This document shows, piece after piece, positions 54,975 to 64,000 of a stretch of DNA of 64,000 nt (position 1 is the first letter of the stretch; every line of letters begins with the position of its first letter). The notes beneath the pieces were generated by a model that was not told the origin of the DNA, ran no database searches, and was given only the letters and a program-made list of their open reading frames with translations. The DNA comes from an uncultured Bacteroidales bacterium. Its GTDB lineage: Bacteria > Bacteroidota > Bacteroidia > Bacteroidales > UBA932. The stretch is taken from the NCBI GenBank assembly GCA_947179325.1, contig CAMXAU010000009.1, positions 37,961 through 101,960 of the forward strand, read 5' to 3'. Made by a program: the position numbers and the translations under genes.

Positions 54975-55976
54975 ATGTTTATAGTAGACAACTATCTGCT
55001 GGCAGTAATATTCTGCTTTATCACGATGCTCTGCTGGGGTTCCTGGGGCAACACCCAGAAAATGGCGGCAAAGAGCTGGAGGTATGAACTCTTCTATTGG
55101 GACTATGTCATCGGCATGGCCCTATTCTCACTGCTGATTGCATTTACTATGGGCAGCATAGGCCATGAAGGGCGGCCTTTTCTTGAGGACATCGCCCAGG
55201 TTTCTGTCCGGAATGCCCTTGGGATCATGCTCGGCGGCGTAATCTTCAATGCATCAAATATTCTTCTGTCGGCCTCGGTATCGATTGCCGGAATGGCTGT
55301 GGCCTTTCCCCTCGGCGTGGGCATCTCCCTTGTCCTCGGCACCGTGGTCAACTACATCGGTGCACCTAAAGGGAATCCTGCAGCACTGTTTGCCGGAGTG
55401 GCACTTATCGGTGCGGCAATTGTCTGCAACGGCATCGCTTCCGGCAAACTTCAGAAAGACAGGAAGTCCGGGGCGGGAAAAGGAATCCTCCTGGCAGTAC
55501 TGGCAGGTACTCTGATGGCCTTCTTCTACAGGTTTGTGGCAGCTTCCATGGACCTTGACAATTTCGCTTCCCCTGCTGCCGGCAAGGCTACGCCCTATAC
55601 GGCCATCGTGATATTCTCTTCCGGTGTGCTTCTCAGCAATTGCATATTCAATACATTGGTCATGAGGAGACCTTTTGCCGGCGAGCCTGTCTCATACCGT
55701 GAATATTTCAGAGGCAATATGAAGACCCATCTTGTCGGAATCCTCGGAGGTGCTGTCTGGTGTCTCGGCACAGCTTTCAGCTATATCGCCTCCGGAAAGG
55801 CCGGGGCTGCCGTAAGCTATGCCCTCGGACAGGGAGCGCCAATGGTTGCCGCCATATGGGGCGTGTTCATATGGAAAGAGTTCAAGGGGGCTTCAAAAGG
55901 AATCTACACCCTTCTCGGCATCATGTTCATGCTTTTCATTGCCGGGCTGGGGCTGATTGTTGTTTCGGGAAATTGA
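54975..55976 (+). CDS. GRP-family (DMT superfamily) sugar transporter, ribose-type
   Basis: 333 residues with about ten hydrophobic segments in two repeated halves. LAVIFCFITMLCWGSWGNTQK at the start (two parts seen) and GQGAPMVAAIWGVFIWKEFK near the end are typical of the glucose/ribose porter family. It is an inner-membrane permease that would bring the free sugar into the cytoplasm for the ribokinase. It resembles the position of RusT in rus loci. susC follows after 18 bases. Confidence 0.85.
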   Translation: MFIVDNYLLAVIFCFITMLCWGSWGNTQKMAAKSWRYELFYWDYVIGMALFSLLIAFTMGSIGHEGRPFLEDIAQVSVRNALGIMLGGVIFNASNILLSASVSIAGMAVAFPLGVGISLVLGTVVNYIGAPKGNPAALFAGVALIGAAIVCNGIASGKLQKDRKSGAGKGILLAVLAGTLMAFFYRFVAASMDLDNFASPAAGKATPYTAIVIFSSGVLLSNCIFNTLVMRRPFAGEPVSYREYFRGNMKTHLVGILGGAVWCLGTAFSYIASGKAGAAVSYALGQGAPMVAAIWGVFIWKEFKGASKGIYTLLGIMFMLFIAGLGLIVVSGN

Positions 55977-55994
55977 CCATAAAAAATTGACAAT

Positions 55995-58900
55995 ATGAAA
56001 CGGTTTTTAAAAATCATGTTTTTAGCTTTGGCTGCTTGCTTGGGGGGGGTAAACTCCTATGCACAGACGGTCACGGTGGATGGTGTTGTGCACGACACTG
56101 ATGGCAATGCCCTGCCTGGGGTCAGCATAATCGAGAGCGGCACTGCCAATGGAGTCATATCCGATGAAAACGGCAGATTCACGATTCAGGCTGCAGAAGG
56201 GGCGGTTCTGCAGGTATCTTCCATAGGATTTGTCACAGCCTGGGCAAAGGTCGGAAAGGCGCGGACACTGTCAGTCGTACTTGAAGAAGACAGGAAACTT
56301 CTGGATGAGGTTGTTGTGGTCGGATTCGCTACTCAGAAGAAGGTCAACCTTACCGGCTCAGTCGGAACTGTCGACTCAAAGGCAATAGAAAGCGTGCCGG
56401 TGCAGAATGCCGTACAGGCTCTTCAGGGCCATGTCCCCGGTTTGACAATCACGCAGACGACTGGAGACCTTGATGCCAAGGCTTCAATCAATGTCCGCGG
56501 CCTTGCCACGATAGGGCAAGGTTCAGACGGCTCGGTGCTTGTGCTGATCGACGGTGTGGAGGGCGACCTCAGCACTGTCAATCCCCAGGACATAGACAAT
56601 ATCTCAGTGCTGAAGGATGCGGCCGCCTCTTCGATATATGGTTCCCGCGCACCGTTCGGTGTCATCCTTGTCACAACCCGCAAAGGGGCAAAAGGCAAGG
56701 CCAAGATTAATTACAACAACAGCTTCCGCTTCAGCAATCCCATAAATATGCCGGAGCAGATGGATTCATATACATGGGCCATATATTTCAATGAGGCTTC
56801 CAACAACGCAGGCTGGGGCGATGTCGTCGGGACAGACCAGATGCAGCGCATCATTGACTATATGGCAGGACGGATATCATACAACACAATCCCCGAAGGA
56901 GCATACTGGAGCAACGGATACAACCTTGCCAATGACAATCTTGACTATTACAAGGTGTTTTTCAAGAACCTTACATTCTCACAGGAACATAATGTCAGTG
57001 TGAGCGGAGGAACTGATGCCGTGAATTATTATCTCTCTGCAAATTATCTTAATGACGGCGGAAAAATGGTCTTCGGCGGTGACGGCCTTGACCGGTATAA
57101 TGTCCTCGCCAAGATTGAGGCACACCTGAGGCCTTGGCTTACAATGGGATTTTCGTCCAGGTTCACGAGGACGGACTATCACAGGCCAAGCCACATGGGA
57201 AGCGATTTCTTTCAGGAAATAGGGCGTCAGTCATGGCCGGTAAGCCCGCTTTATGACCCGAACGGAAACTTGTTCAATGACCATGCCCTGAATATGCGAG
57301 ACGGAGGCCAGACAAAAAGCACAGGGACCACGGCTGTCCAGCAGCTCCGCATTTCAATGGAACCGGTCAGCGGCTTCAGGATTATTGCAGACGGAAGCTG
57401 GAGGAGCACGTATGTCAATGACCATGTCGAATGGAATCCTTACTGGCAGATTGCTGTGGACGGTGTGTCCAAAGGAACGGAGTGGTATCAGAACAATGTC
57501 AGCGAATCTGCCTATAAGACAGATTATTATAATGTGAATGCCTACGCTGACTACGAGAAGACATCCGGAAACGGCCACTATTTCAAGGTTATGGCAGGAT
57601 TCCAGGCGGAGGAACTCATGTACAGGAATGTGTATGCACGTAAATATGGCGTGATGATTCCTGACATTCCGGCCATTGACACAGCAAACGGCCTTGACAG
57701 GGACGGCAATGAGATACCGGCAGATGTGTCAGGAGGCTACAGCAGCTGGTCCACGGTCGGATTTTTTGGGCGGGTCAACTATAATTACAAGGAACGCTAC
57801 CTTGTCGAGGCCAATCTGAGGTATGACGGCTCTTCAAGGTTCCGCAGTGACAGAAGATGGGGACTTTTCCCTTCATTCTCGGCCGGATGGAACATTGCTA
57901 ACGAAGAATTCTTTGCAGGTGCGAAAAAATGGGTCAATACATTGAAGATAAGAGGCTCGTGGGGATCGCTCGGCAATCAGAATACATCTTCTTATTATCC
58001 GACATACCAGACCATGCCTTATTCATCTTCCGGCACATGGCTCATAAATGGAGCCAGGCCCAATGTATCATGGGCACCGGGGCTTATAAGCACATCATTG
58101 ACATGGGAAAAAGTCCGGTCCTGGAATGCCGGAATCGATGCCGGTGCATTCGGAGACCGCCTGACAGCATCCTTCGACTGGTTTGTAAGGGACACAAAAG
58201 ATATGGTCGGCCCTGCGGATGAACTTCCTGCGATTCTCGGGACAGCAGTTCCGCCTACCAACAATACTGACCTGCGTACCATGGGGTTTGAACTTGAAAT
58301 TGCCTGGCGTGACCGTGTCGGAAATGTTAATTACAGCGTGAGGGGAGTCCTGTCGGATGCCCAGGCTACAATTACCAGATATTCCAATCCTTCGGGAACG
58401 CTCACAAAATATTACGAGGGGATGAAATGGGGAGAATTCTGGGGATATGAGACAATAGGCATAGCCTTGACTGATGATCAGATGGCAGACCATCTGTCCG
58501 GATTTCCGGAAGGAGGACAGAGTGCACTCGGAAACGACTGGGGAGCAGGTGACATAATGTACCGCGACCTGAATGGAGACGGTAAGATAGATGCTGGGGC
58601 AGGCACTGTCGGAGACCATGGTGACTGGAGAGTCATCGGAAATACGACTCCGCGTTTCAACTACGGCCTGGATCTCTCACTGGACTGGAAAGGAATTGAT
58701 TTCAGGGTGTTTTTCCAGGGCGTCGGTAAAAGGGACTATCTGCAGAGCAGCAGATATTTCTTCGGAGCCACATCTGACAGATGGCAGTCTATGGGACTGA
58801 CTGCACATGCGGATTATTTCAGGGATGATCCGTCCCATCCTCTCGGAGTCAATACTGACGCATATTATCCGCGTCCTGTATGGGGCACGGACAAGAACCG

Positions 58901-59156
58901 CCTGGCACAGACCCGCTGGGTGCAGGATGCCAGCTATATGCGCCTGAAGAATCTCCAGGTCGGATACACATTCCCGGCAGTCTGGACTGAAAAGGCCGGA
59001 ATCAGCAGGCTGCGGGTATATTTCTCGGGAGAGAATCTTGCGACCTTCACCCGGATGACAAAGATATTTGATCCGGAAACGATTGAAGGCAACTCTCTTG
59101 GAAATGTATATCCATTGTCAAGGACATATTCTTTCGGAGTAAGTGTCACATTCTGA
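55995..59156 (+). CDS. SusC/RagA TonB-linked outer-membrane receptor (PUL3)
   Basis: 1053 residues with a signal peptide (NSYAQ, about residue 24), a carboxypeptidase-regulatory-like domain (VDGVVHDTDGNALPGVSII), a TonB-box/plug (LLDEVVVVGFATQKKVNLTGS) with LKDAAASSIYGSRAPFGV, and a barrel ending GVSVTF. A run of eight G bases (56042-56049) lies within the signal-peptide codons (CLGGVN), a possible slippage site. It is probably the outer-membrane importer for the PUL3 substrate. Confidence 0.94.
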   Translation: MKRFLKIMFLALAACLGGVNSYAQTVTVDGVVHDTDGNALPGVSIIESGTANGVISDENGRFTIQAAEGAVLQVSSIGFVTAWAKVGKARTLSVVLEEDRKLLDEVVVVGFATQKKVNLTGSVGTVDSKAIESVPVQNAVQALQGHVPGLTITQTTGDLDAKASINVRGLATIGQGSDGSVLVLIDGVEGDLSTVNPQDIDNISVLKDAAASSIYGSRAPFGVILVTTRKGAKGKAKINYNNSFRFSNPINMPEQMDSYTWAIYFNEASNNAGWGDVVGTDQMQRIIDYMAGRISYNTIPEGAYWSNGYNLANDNLDYYKVFFKNLTFSQEHNVSVSGGTDAVNYYLSANYLNDGGKMVFGGDGLDRYNVLAKIEAHLRPWLTMGFSSRFTRTDYHRPSHMGSDFFQEIGRQSWPVSPLYDPNGNLFNDHALNMRDGGQTKSTGTTAVQQLRISMEPVSGFRIIADGSWRSTYVNDHVEWNPYWQIAVDGVSKGTEWYQNNVSESAYKTDYYNVNAYADYEKTSGNGHYFKVMAGFQAEELMYRNVYARKYGVMIPDIPAIDTANGLDRDGNEIPADVSGGYSSWSTVGFFGRVNYNYKERYLVEANLRYDGSSRFRSDRRWGLFPSFSAGWNIANEEFFAGAKKWVNTLKIRGSWGSLGNQNTSSYYPTYQTMPYSSSGTWLINGARPNVSWAPGLISTSLTWEKVRSWNAGIDAGAFGDRLTASFDWFVRDTKDMVGPADELPAILGTAVPPTNNTDLRTMGFELEIAWRDRVGNVNYSVRGVLSDAQATITRYSNPSGTLTKYYEGMKWGEFWGYETIGIALTDDQMADHLSGFPEGGQSALGNDWGAGDIMYRDLNGDGKIDAGAGTVGDHGDWRVIGNTTPRFNYGLDLSLDWKGIDFRVFFQGVGKRDYLQSSRYFFGATSDRWQSMGLTAHADYFRDDPSHPLGVNTDAYYPRPVWGTDKNRLAQTRWVQDASYMRLKNLQVGYTFPAVWTEKAGISRLRVYFSGENLATFTRMTKIFDPETIEGNSLGNVYPLSRTYSFGVSVTF

Positions 59157-59222
59157 CCGGGTGCAGAGACTGAATTTGTTCTGGCTATGCCGAAGTACGA
59201 ATGATTGCAAACAAAGTTTAAA

Positions 59223-61193
59223 ATGAAACGGAACATGAAGTTAAATATAAATCATCTTGTCCTGCTGTTTAGCGCAGCTGTCCTGCCGCTCTCCTGCAGC
59301 GGATTTTTAGAGAAGCAGCCGGAGTCCTCCCTGACACCGGACCAGTATCTGTCCACGGATGCCAATCTCGGCTCATATGCACTGGATCTCTATGGAATGC
59401 TCCCGTCGCACGGGCAATATTCCTACGGCACATTTGAATATGACAAGCATACGGACAATATGGCTTATGTCACCCCGAGCGATGTTTTCGCCCCGGGGTA
59501 CTGGAGGGTACAGCAGTCCGGAGGCTCATACGATTTCACCTATATTTACAGGTGCAACTATTTTCTGGACATCGTGGGCCCGAAGCTGGCAGCAGGTGAA
59601 ATCTCCGGTTCTCCTGTGAATATAAATCATTATGTAGGTGAGGTGTATTTCTTCCGCGCCTGGGCGTATCTGCAGAAACTGCAGGCTCTTGGCGACTTCC
59701 CGATTGTGAAGACATGCCTTCCGGATGACCTTGCCGTGCTTGTCTCTGCCAGTAGGCGTGCTCCGCGCAATGAGGTGGCGCGTTTCATAATGGATGACCT
59801 CGACAAGGCCATTGAACTGCTGGCGGACAATCCTCCTGCAGGAGGCAAGAACCGTCTTGGCAAGGCGTGCGCCAGGCTGCTCAAATCAAGGGTTGCCTTG
59901 TATGAGGGCACATGGCTCAAATATTTCCGGGGCACTGCCTTTGTACCGGGAGGAAATGACTGGCCGGGCGGGACAAAAGAGTACAATTCAGGATATGAAT
60001 ATCCTTCTGGAAGCATATACAATGAGATTGAATGGTTTCTCGACCAGGCTATGGCGGAGGCGAAAATTGTCGCAGATGCATTCCCGCTTGCCGAAAATAC
60101 CGGCACATACCAGAATCTTGCTTCTGACCCGGCCAATCCTTATTATGACATGTTCGCCTCTGTGAATATGGACGGGTACAGGGAAGTCATGCTTTACCGC
60201 AGCTATGACAGCGGGCTTGGAATAGAGCATGCTGTCAGTGCATATGCCTCCAGGGCAAATAACGGTTGCGGTACGACCAAAAGCATGGTGGACGCCTTTG
60301 TCATGTCGAACGGGAAGCCTGTTTACGCTCCGGGAAGCGGATACCGGGGAGACCGGGACCTTATGAAACTGACTGAGGGACGTGACAGCCGTCTTTCCGT
60401 GTTCCTTAAGAAGCCTGGAGACAATAATTTCCATACACCGGCCGGGTCGGAGGGTGTCACAGTTGAACCGTGGCCGGACCTTACATCCGGAACGACAAAC
60501 AATAAATACTGTACAGGCTATGCCTTGCGGAAGGGCAAGTCTTTTGACGGGGACATGGCGACTTTCCATGATGTGACCGGAAGCATTGTGTTCCGTGCCT
60601 CAGAAGCATATCTGAACTATATCGAGGCCTGCTATGAGAGGACGGGTGCTGTGGACGGGACGGCGGACGGATATTGGAGGGCAATACGTCGCAGGGCCGG
60701 GATTGAAGAAGACTATAATGTGACGATAGACGCTACGGACATGGCTGTGGAGGCTGCAACGGACTGGGGTGCATATTCGGCAGGAAAAGTCATAGACCCG
60801 GTTCTATTCAATATCCGCAGGGAGCGCAGGTGTGAACTGATGGCCGAAGGATTCAGGCCTTATGACATCCGGCGCTGGAGATCGATGGACCAGATGATTG
60901 ACACTCCGTATCATGTGCTCGGCATGAACCTGTGGGAGAATGTTAATCTTGCTGATTTCGGGCCGCTTGAGGAGGGGAAGACTGTTTCTCCGAAATCATT
61001 CAGCAGCTACCTTGCCCCTTATCATATCTCGGACAACAACCGGGCTTATAGCGGCTACAGGTGGAAGATGGCACATTATCTTGATCCCATCGCCATACAG
61101 CATTTCCTGATTACCGGCGAGGGCTCTGTAGAGGATTCTCCGCTCTACCAGAATCCGGGATGGCCTACAGTTGCAGGAGAAGGGGCCAATTAA
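59223..61193 (+). CDS. SusD/RagB glycan-binding lipoprotein (PUL3)
   Basis: 656 residues from ATG 59223, lipobox cysteine 25 (VLPLSCSGFLEKQPES). SusD N-terminal motifs (EVYFFRAWAYLQKLQALGDFPI) and the C-terminal RagB motif (IRRRAGIEED, RRERRCELMAEGFRPYDIRRW; two parts seen) are clear. It is longer than most SusD proteins (about 500-580), with extra sequence in the middle and at the C-terminus. ATG 59235 is an equally good start. The partner susC ends 66 bases upstream. Confidence 0.92.
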   Translation: MKRNMKLNINHLVLLFSAAVLPLSCSGFLEKQPESSLTPDQYLSTDANLGSYALDLYGMLPSHGQYSYGTFEYDKHTDNMAYVTPSDVFAPGYWRVQQSGGSYDFTYIYRCNYFLDIVGPKLAAGEISGSPVNINHYVGEVYFFRAWAYLQKLQALGDFPIVKTCLPDDLAVLVSASRRAPRNEVARFIMDDLDKAIELLADNPPAGGKNRLGKACARLLKSRVALYEGTWLKYFRGTAFVPGGNDWPGGTKEYNSGYEYPSGSIYNEIEWFLDQAMAEAKIVADAFPLAENTGTYQNLASDPANPYYDMFASVNMDGYREVMLYRSYDSGLGIEHAVSAYASRANNGCGTTKSMVDAFVMSNGKPVYAPGSGYRGDRDLMKLTEGRDSRLSVFLKKPGDNNFHTPAGSEGVTVEPWPDLTSGTTNNKYCTGYALRKGKSFDGDMATFHDVTGSIVFRASEAYLNYIEACYERTGAVDGTADGYWRAIRRRAGIEEDYNVTIDATDMAVEAATDWGAYSAGKVIDPVLFNIRRERRCELMAEGFRPYDIRRWRSMDQMIDTPYHVLGMNLWENVNLADFGPLEEGKTVSPKSFSSYLAPYHISDNNRAYSGYRWKMAHYLDPIAIQHFLITGEGSVEDSPLYQNPGWPTVAGEGAN

Positions 61194-61211
61194 ACAGTTT
61201 CTTAGAAGTTT

Positions 61212-62438
61212 ATGAAAATGAAAAAGTCATTGTATATCTTATTGGCCGTTCTGCTGATGGCGGCCGCTGGGTGCAGCAGGGAAATCTCGCCCGGAATTTC
61301 ATTGGCACAGGATGAATTTACTGTCGGGGCGTCAGGTGATACGCTGCATATAAGCGTCGGCTGCAATATGGAACTGAGGGCCGTGGTTGACTATGGTGAA
61401 GGTGAAAGCGGATGGATTCTGATGCTTCCGCGTTATTTGAAAGGGAGCGGAGTGCTGTCGTTTTTCATAGATGAGTACAAGGGAGTGCTTTCGGACAGGA
61501 CGGCTTCTGTGGTCCTTCAGGCAGGAGGGGAGACAAGGACAATCAGTTTGCGCCAGCTTGCAAAGGCGGCTGTGGGGCTTTCTGCCGAAACGCTTTCTGT
61601 TCCTCATGCCGGCGGGGAATATGCAGTTACGGTTCTTGCCAATACGGAATGGAAGGCAACCGTGACAAAAGGTGCCGAATGGCTTTCACTGAAAGTTCAT
61701 GAAGGTCCTCAGGGAGAACATCCGCTTGTCCTTGAATTTGAGGAGGCAGACGGCCTGGGCAGGTATGACATGAGGGCCGGGGCGGTGCATGTAGCTACAG
61801 ATGAACTTTCTGCAGAACTTTATGTATATCAGGGATATGGTACGGTAATCAAGGGCCTGCGATGGGCGGATGCCAATGTCGGGCAGCCAGGGGAATTTGC
61901 ATCTGCTCCGGATGATGCCGGCTGCATGTACCAATATAATTCCAGGACACCATACCCTTCCACAGGCAATGTGTCATCAGAGGACTTCAGGGGACCTGCT
62001 GCAGGCGCGGAAACCTGGGCCGCTGAGAATGATCCGAGTCCGGAAGGATGGCGCATACCTGCAAAAGATGAACTGGAGGGACTTTTTGACTGGAACAAGT
62101 CTGTGAAGTCAATTGCATACAAGACGGCTGCAGAGAGCGGATTCTCTGTGGACGGTGCAATAGTGGGACCTACGGCTGAGGCTGCCGCAGCTGCGACGAA
62201 AGACAATATGAACGGATGCATATTCATACCTGCAGCCGGATACCGCCACTGCGACAACGGCAGTCTCACGAATGTCACGACTGCTGCAGTGCAGAGCATT
62301 ACCAGGCCCGGTCAGAACTGGGACAGGTATATGTATGGGCTCCAGGCAGGAAATGGAGGCTACAGCTGGCCTGGATATCCTGACGGATCCAATAATTCGG
62401 CCCATGTTATCCGATGTGTGTCAAATCTTCCTGAATAA
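61212..62438 (+). CDS. BACON-domain lipoprotein with a Fibrobacter-type C-terminal domain (PUL3)
   Basis: 408 residues with lipobox cysteine 21 (MAAAGCSREI). Two BACON-like beta-sandwiches follow (about 28-115 and 120-210; the second has NTEWKATVTKGAEWLSLKV). The C-terminal domain (about 215-408: GLRWADANVG, EGWRIPAKDELEGLFDW, GCIFIPAAGYR, VIRCVSN) matches the Fibrobacter major-paralogue/DUF1566 type of surface protein. Likely a cell-surface glycan-binding protein that spaces its binding domain away from the membrane. Confidence 0.78.
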   Translation: MKMKKSLYILLAVLLMAAAGCSREISPGISLAQDEFTVGASGDTLHISVGCNMELRAVVDYGEGESGWILMLPRYLKGSGVLSFFIDEYKGVLSDRTASVVLQAGGETRTISLRQLAKAAVGLSAETLSVPHAGGEYAVTVLANTEWKATVTKGAEWLSLKVHEGPQGEHPLVLEFEEADGLGRYDMRAGAVHVATDELSAELYVYQGYGTVIKGLRWADANVGQPGEFASAPDDAGCMYQYNSRTPYPSTGNVSSEDFRGPAAGAETWAAENDPSPEGWRIPAKDELEGLFDWNKSVKSIAYKTAAESGFSVDGAIVGPTAEAAAAATKDNMNGCIFIPAAGYRHCDNGSLTNVTTAAVQSITRPGQNWDRYMYGLQAGNGGYSWPGYPDGSNNSAHVIRCVSNLPE

Positions 62439-62450
62439 ATTGTGAATGCC

Positions 62451-64000
62451 ATGAAAAGATTGCTGATATTTTTTGCTGTGGCTCTCATCGCCCTGGCTGC
62501 ATGCAGGGCTGAGGGCCTGGGGGATGGCCATATGCTTCCGGAGACTCCGATGGACGGCATCGTTGTAAGCCGGATAGCCGGAAGGGCGGACAAGCCATAC
62601 CTTGAGGTTGACGGAAATCCGTTTGCAATGTACGGGGCACAGATACGTGTGGACATATTCCGTAATTGCGAGGATATGCCGTGGGATGAGACAGAAAAGT
62701 ATTTTGCCGCAGCCCGGGAACTGAATGTGAATTGTGTCCAGGTGTCGTATCCATGGAAATTCCTTGAGCCTTCCGAGGATGTGTACCGGTTTGATGAGAT
62801 TGACAGGCTGCTTGCCCTGGCCAACAAGTACGATCTGAAGATGGAGCTGCTGTGGTTCAGCACGAACATGATAGGGGATTCATATACATGGCTTGTGCCT
62901 CAGTATATCCTGAGCGTGCCTCAGAAAAAGATGCGGCGTGACGGTGACGGTGATTTTCATTGGCTCTATGGCTATACATATGCCCTTTATCTTGACGATC
63001 CGTGGATTCTTGAACGCGAGACAAAGGCTGTGAAGGTACTTTTTGACCATATAAGAATCTGGGACAGCAAGAACGGAAACCGCCATCCTGTAATTACATG
63101 CCAGGTGCATAATGAACCGGATGCCATGGTGCGCTGGAGGATGTCGCTTATGGATTTCAGGCACCGTGACGGCACTGCTGCCGCTCCGGAAGAAATATGG
63201 AGAATGACTCTGAATGCCCTGGATGCAGTCGGACAGGCTGTGCAGAACAGCTCGTATAAGGTGGCCACGAGGACCAATATAATTTCAGGGGACGGAGTGA
63301 AAGACTTTCCACAGACCCCCGGCATTTCCCCTAAGGATGTATATGCGTTGAAAGGGATAGATTTTGTCAGTTTTGACCCGTATATGGAAAAGGTCAATGA
63401 GATAGCATATGAGGTCTCTGAATATGCCGGCATGCCGGGAAACTATCCCTTGGTTGCCGAGAACAGGGGGGATTATCCGAATACTGCTTCATTGATGCTT
63501 GCGGCATCTGCATTGGGAGGTGGATATGACATCTATGACCTTGCTACAAGCAGATTCATTGCAAGTTCCGGGACACCTCCGTACAGTTCGGAAGGAGTCT
63601 ATGACCATGAACTGAAAGACAAGCCGCATACAGGGGAAGTCAGGACGCTTATTGACGGACTTGTGAAAGCATCTCCAGAGGTCGCCCTGTGCGGGACGGA
63701 GGATTTTGCAGTTTTCAATATTGTCACGGATTTTCCTCAGAAGTCGCTTTCACAGACTGTAAGGACTACCGGGGCCGTGATTGGGTTTGAGACGGAAGAT
63801 GCTGCGCTGGCATTTGTCCTTGACAGGGGAGACTGCCTGGTGGCATATTCCGTGAGGGAGTCCGTCCTGACAATATCAGGCGGTGCTGTGACTGAAGTTG
63901 CATGCGGAAAGTTTGAGCCTACAGGTGAATTTGTCCCGGATGACGTGCACAATGTCACGGATAATGTTGTAGCTTTGAAGTCCGGTGTGCTTTACAGGAT
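62451..64000 (+). CDS. Clan GH-A glycoside hydrolase lipoprotein (DUF4978-like), cut by window end
   Basis: The frame is open from ATG 62451 to the window end (516 codons seen). It has a lipobox cysteine 18 (ALAACRAE). The TIM-barrel opens FAMYGAQIRVD, with NVNCVQVSYPWKFLEPSEDV, the pattern of GH35/GH42-like and DUF4978 enzymes. The likely acid/base is Glu222 (HNEPDAMVRW) and the likely nucleophile Glu337 (VAENRGD). A beta-rich C-terminal domain begins near 425. It would release sugars from the PUL3 substrate in the periplasm or at the surface. The specificity cannot be read. Confidence 0.78.
   Translation, partial: MKRLLIFFAVALIALAACRAEGLGDGHMLPETPMDGIVVSRIAGRADKPYLEVDGNPFAMYGAQIRVDIFRNCEDMPWDETEKYFAAARELNVNCVQVSYPWKFLEPSEDVYRFDEIDRLLALANKYDLKMELLWFSTNMIGDSYTWLVPQYILSVPQKKMRRDGDGDFHWLYGYTYALYLDDPWILERETKAVKVLFDHIRIWDSKNGNRHPVITCQVHNEPDAMVRWRMSLMDFRHRDGTAAAPEEIWRMTLNALDAVGQAVQNSSYKVATRTNIISGDGVKDFPQTPGISPKDVYALKGIDFVSFDPYMEKVNEIAYEVSEYAGMPGNYPLVAENRGDYPNTASLMLAASALGGGYDIYDLATSRFIASSGTPPYSSEGVYDHELKDKPHTGEVRTLIDGLVKASPEVALCGTEDFAVFNIVTDFPQKSLSQTVRTTGAVIGFETEDAALAFVLDRGDCLVAYSVRESVLTISGGAVTEVACGKFEPTGEFVPDDVHNVTDNVVALKSGVLYR

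Overview
The window comes from a bacterium of the phylum Bacteroidota, most likely order Bacteroidales. The evidence is three SusC/SusD outer-membrane glycan-uptake pairs, a one-protein hybrid two-component regulator, DUF families largely restricted to this phylum (DUF6377, DUF4988, DUF4955, DUF5017, DUF4295, DUF4296), and promoters with the Bacteroidetes -7 box TAnnTTTG, several with a TTTG or TTG box 19-20 bases upstream. I cannot name genus or species from the sequence. I see no tRNA, rRNA or CRISPR array.

Layout. 1-312 is the 3' end of tsf and its terminator. 811-8994 is polysaccharide-utilisation locus 1 (PUL1): a DUF6377 regulator, SusC, SusD and a GH50-like lipoprotein glycosidase. 9034-12670 is core metabolism: metK, pgk and sodB. 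The metK leader carries a compact SAM-II-like riboswitch followed by an intrinsic terminator. 12682-17700 is a TolC/HlyD/two-ABC-permease export operon on the minus strand, with a divergent AraC regulator at 17891-18787. A promoter-terminator pair with no ORF at 18919-19040 looks like a small RNA gene. 19173-20732 holds a GT2 glycosyltransferase and a DUF4199 membrane protein.

20811-37102 is PUL2. Its hybrid two-component regulator is divergent from an operon of two DUF4988 lipoproteins (one fused to a DUF4955 beta-helix), SusC, SusD, a DUF5017 lipoprotein and a second, unfused DUF4955 beta-helix protein. 37183-49720 is a dense housekeeping block: thrS, infC (apparent AUC start), rpmI, rplT, lepB, rpmB, rpmG, a DUF4295 gene, ftsY, pheT, a DUF4296 lipoprotein, an amidohydrolase, a radical SAM protein and deoC.

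49813-52751 is an accessory island bounded by a perfect 26-bp direct repeat. It holds two decayed transposase remnants and an intact three-gene cassette: a WYL regulator, a HIRAN protein and a PUA/EVE-like protein. This is the best candidate for an undescribed system, possibly linked to defence or DNA damage. 52744-64000 is PUL3: a LacI regulator, ribokinase, GRP-family sugar transporter, SusC, SusD, a BACON lipoprotein and a clan GH-A glycosidase cut by the window end. This order resembles the ribose-utilisation (rus) loci of Bacteroides. Each PUL therefore has a different class of regulator beside it.
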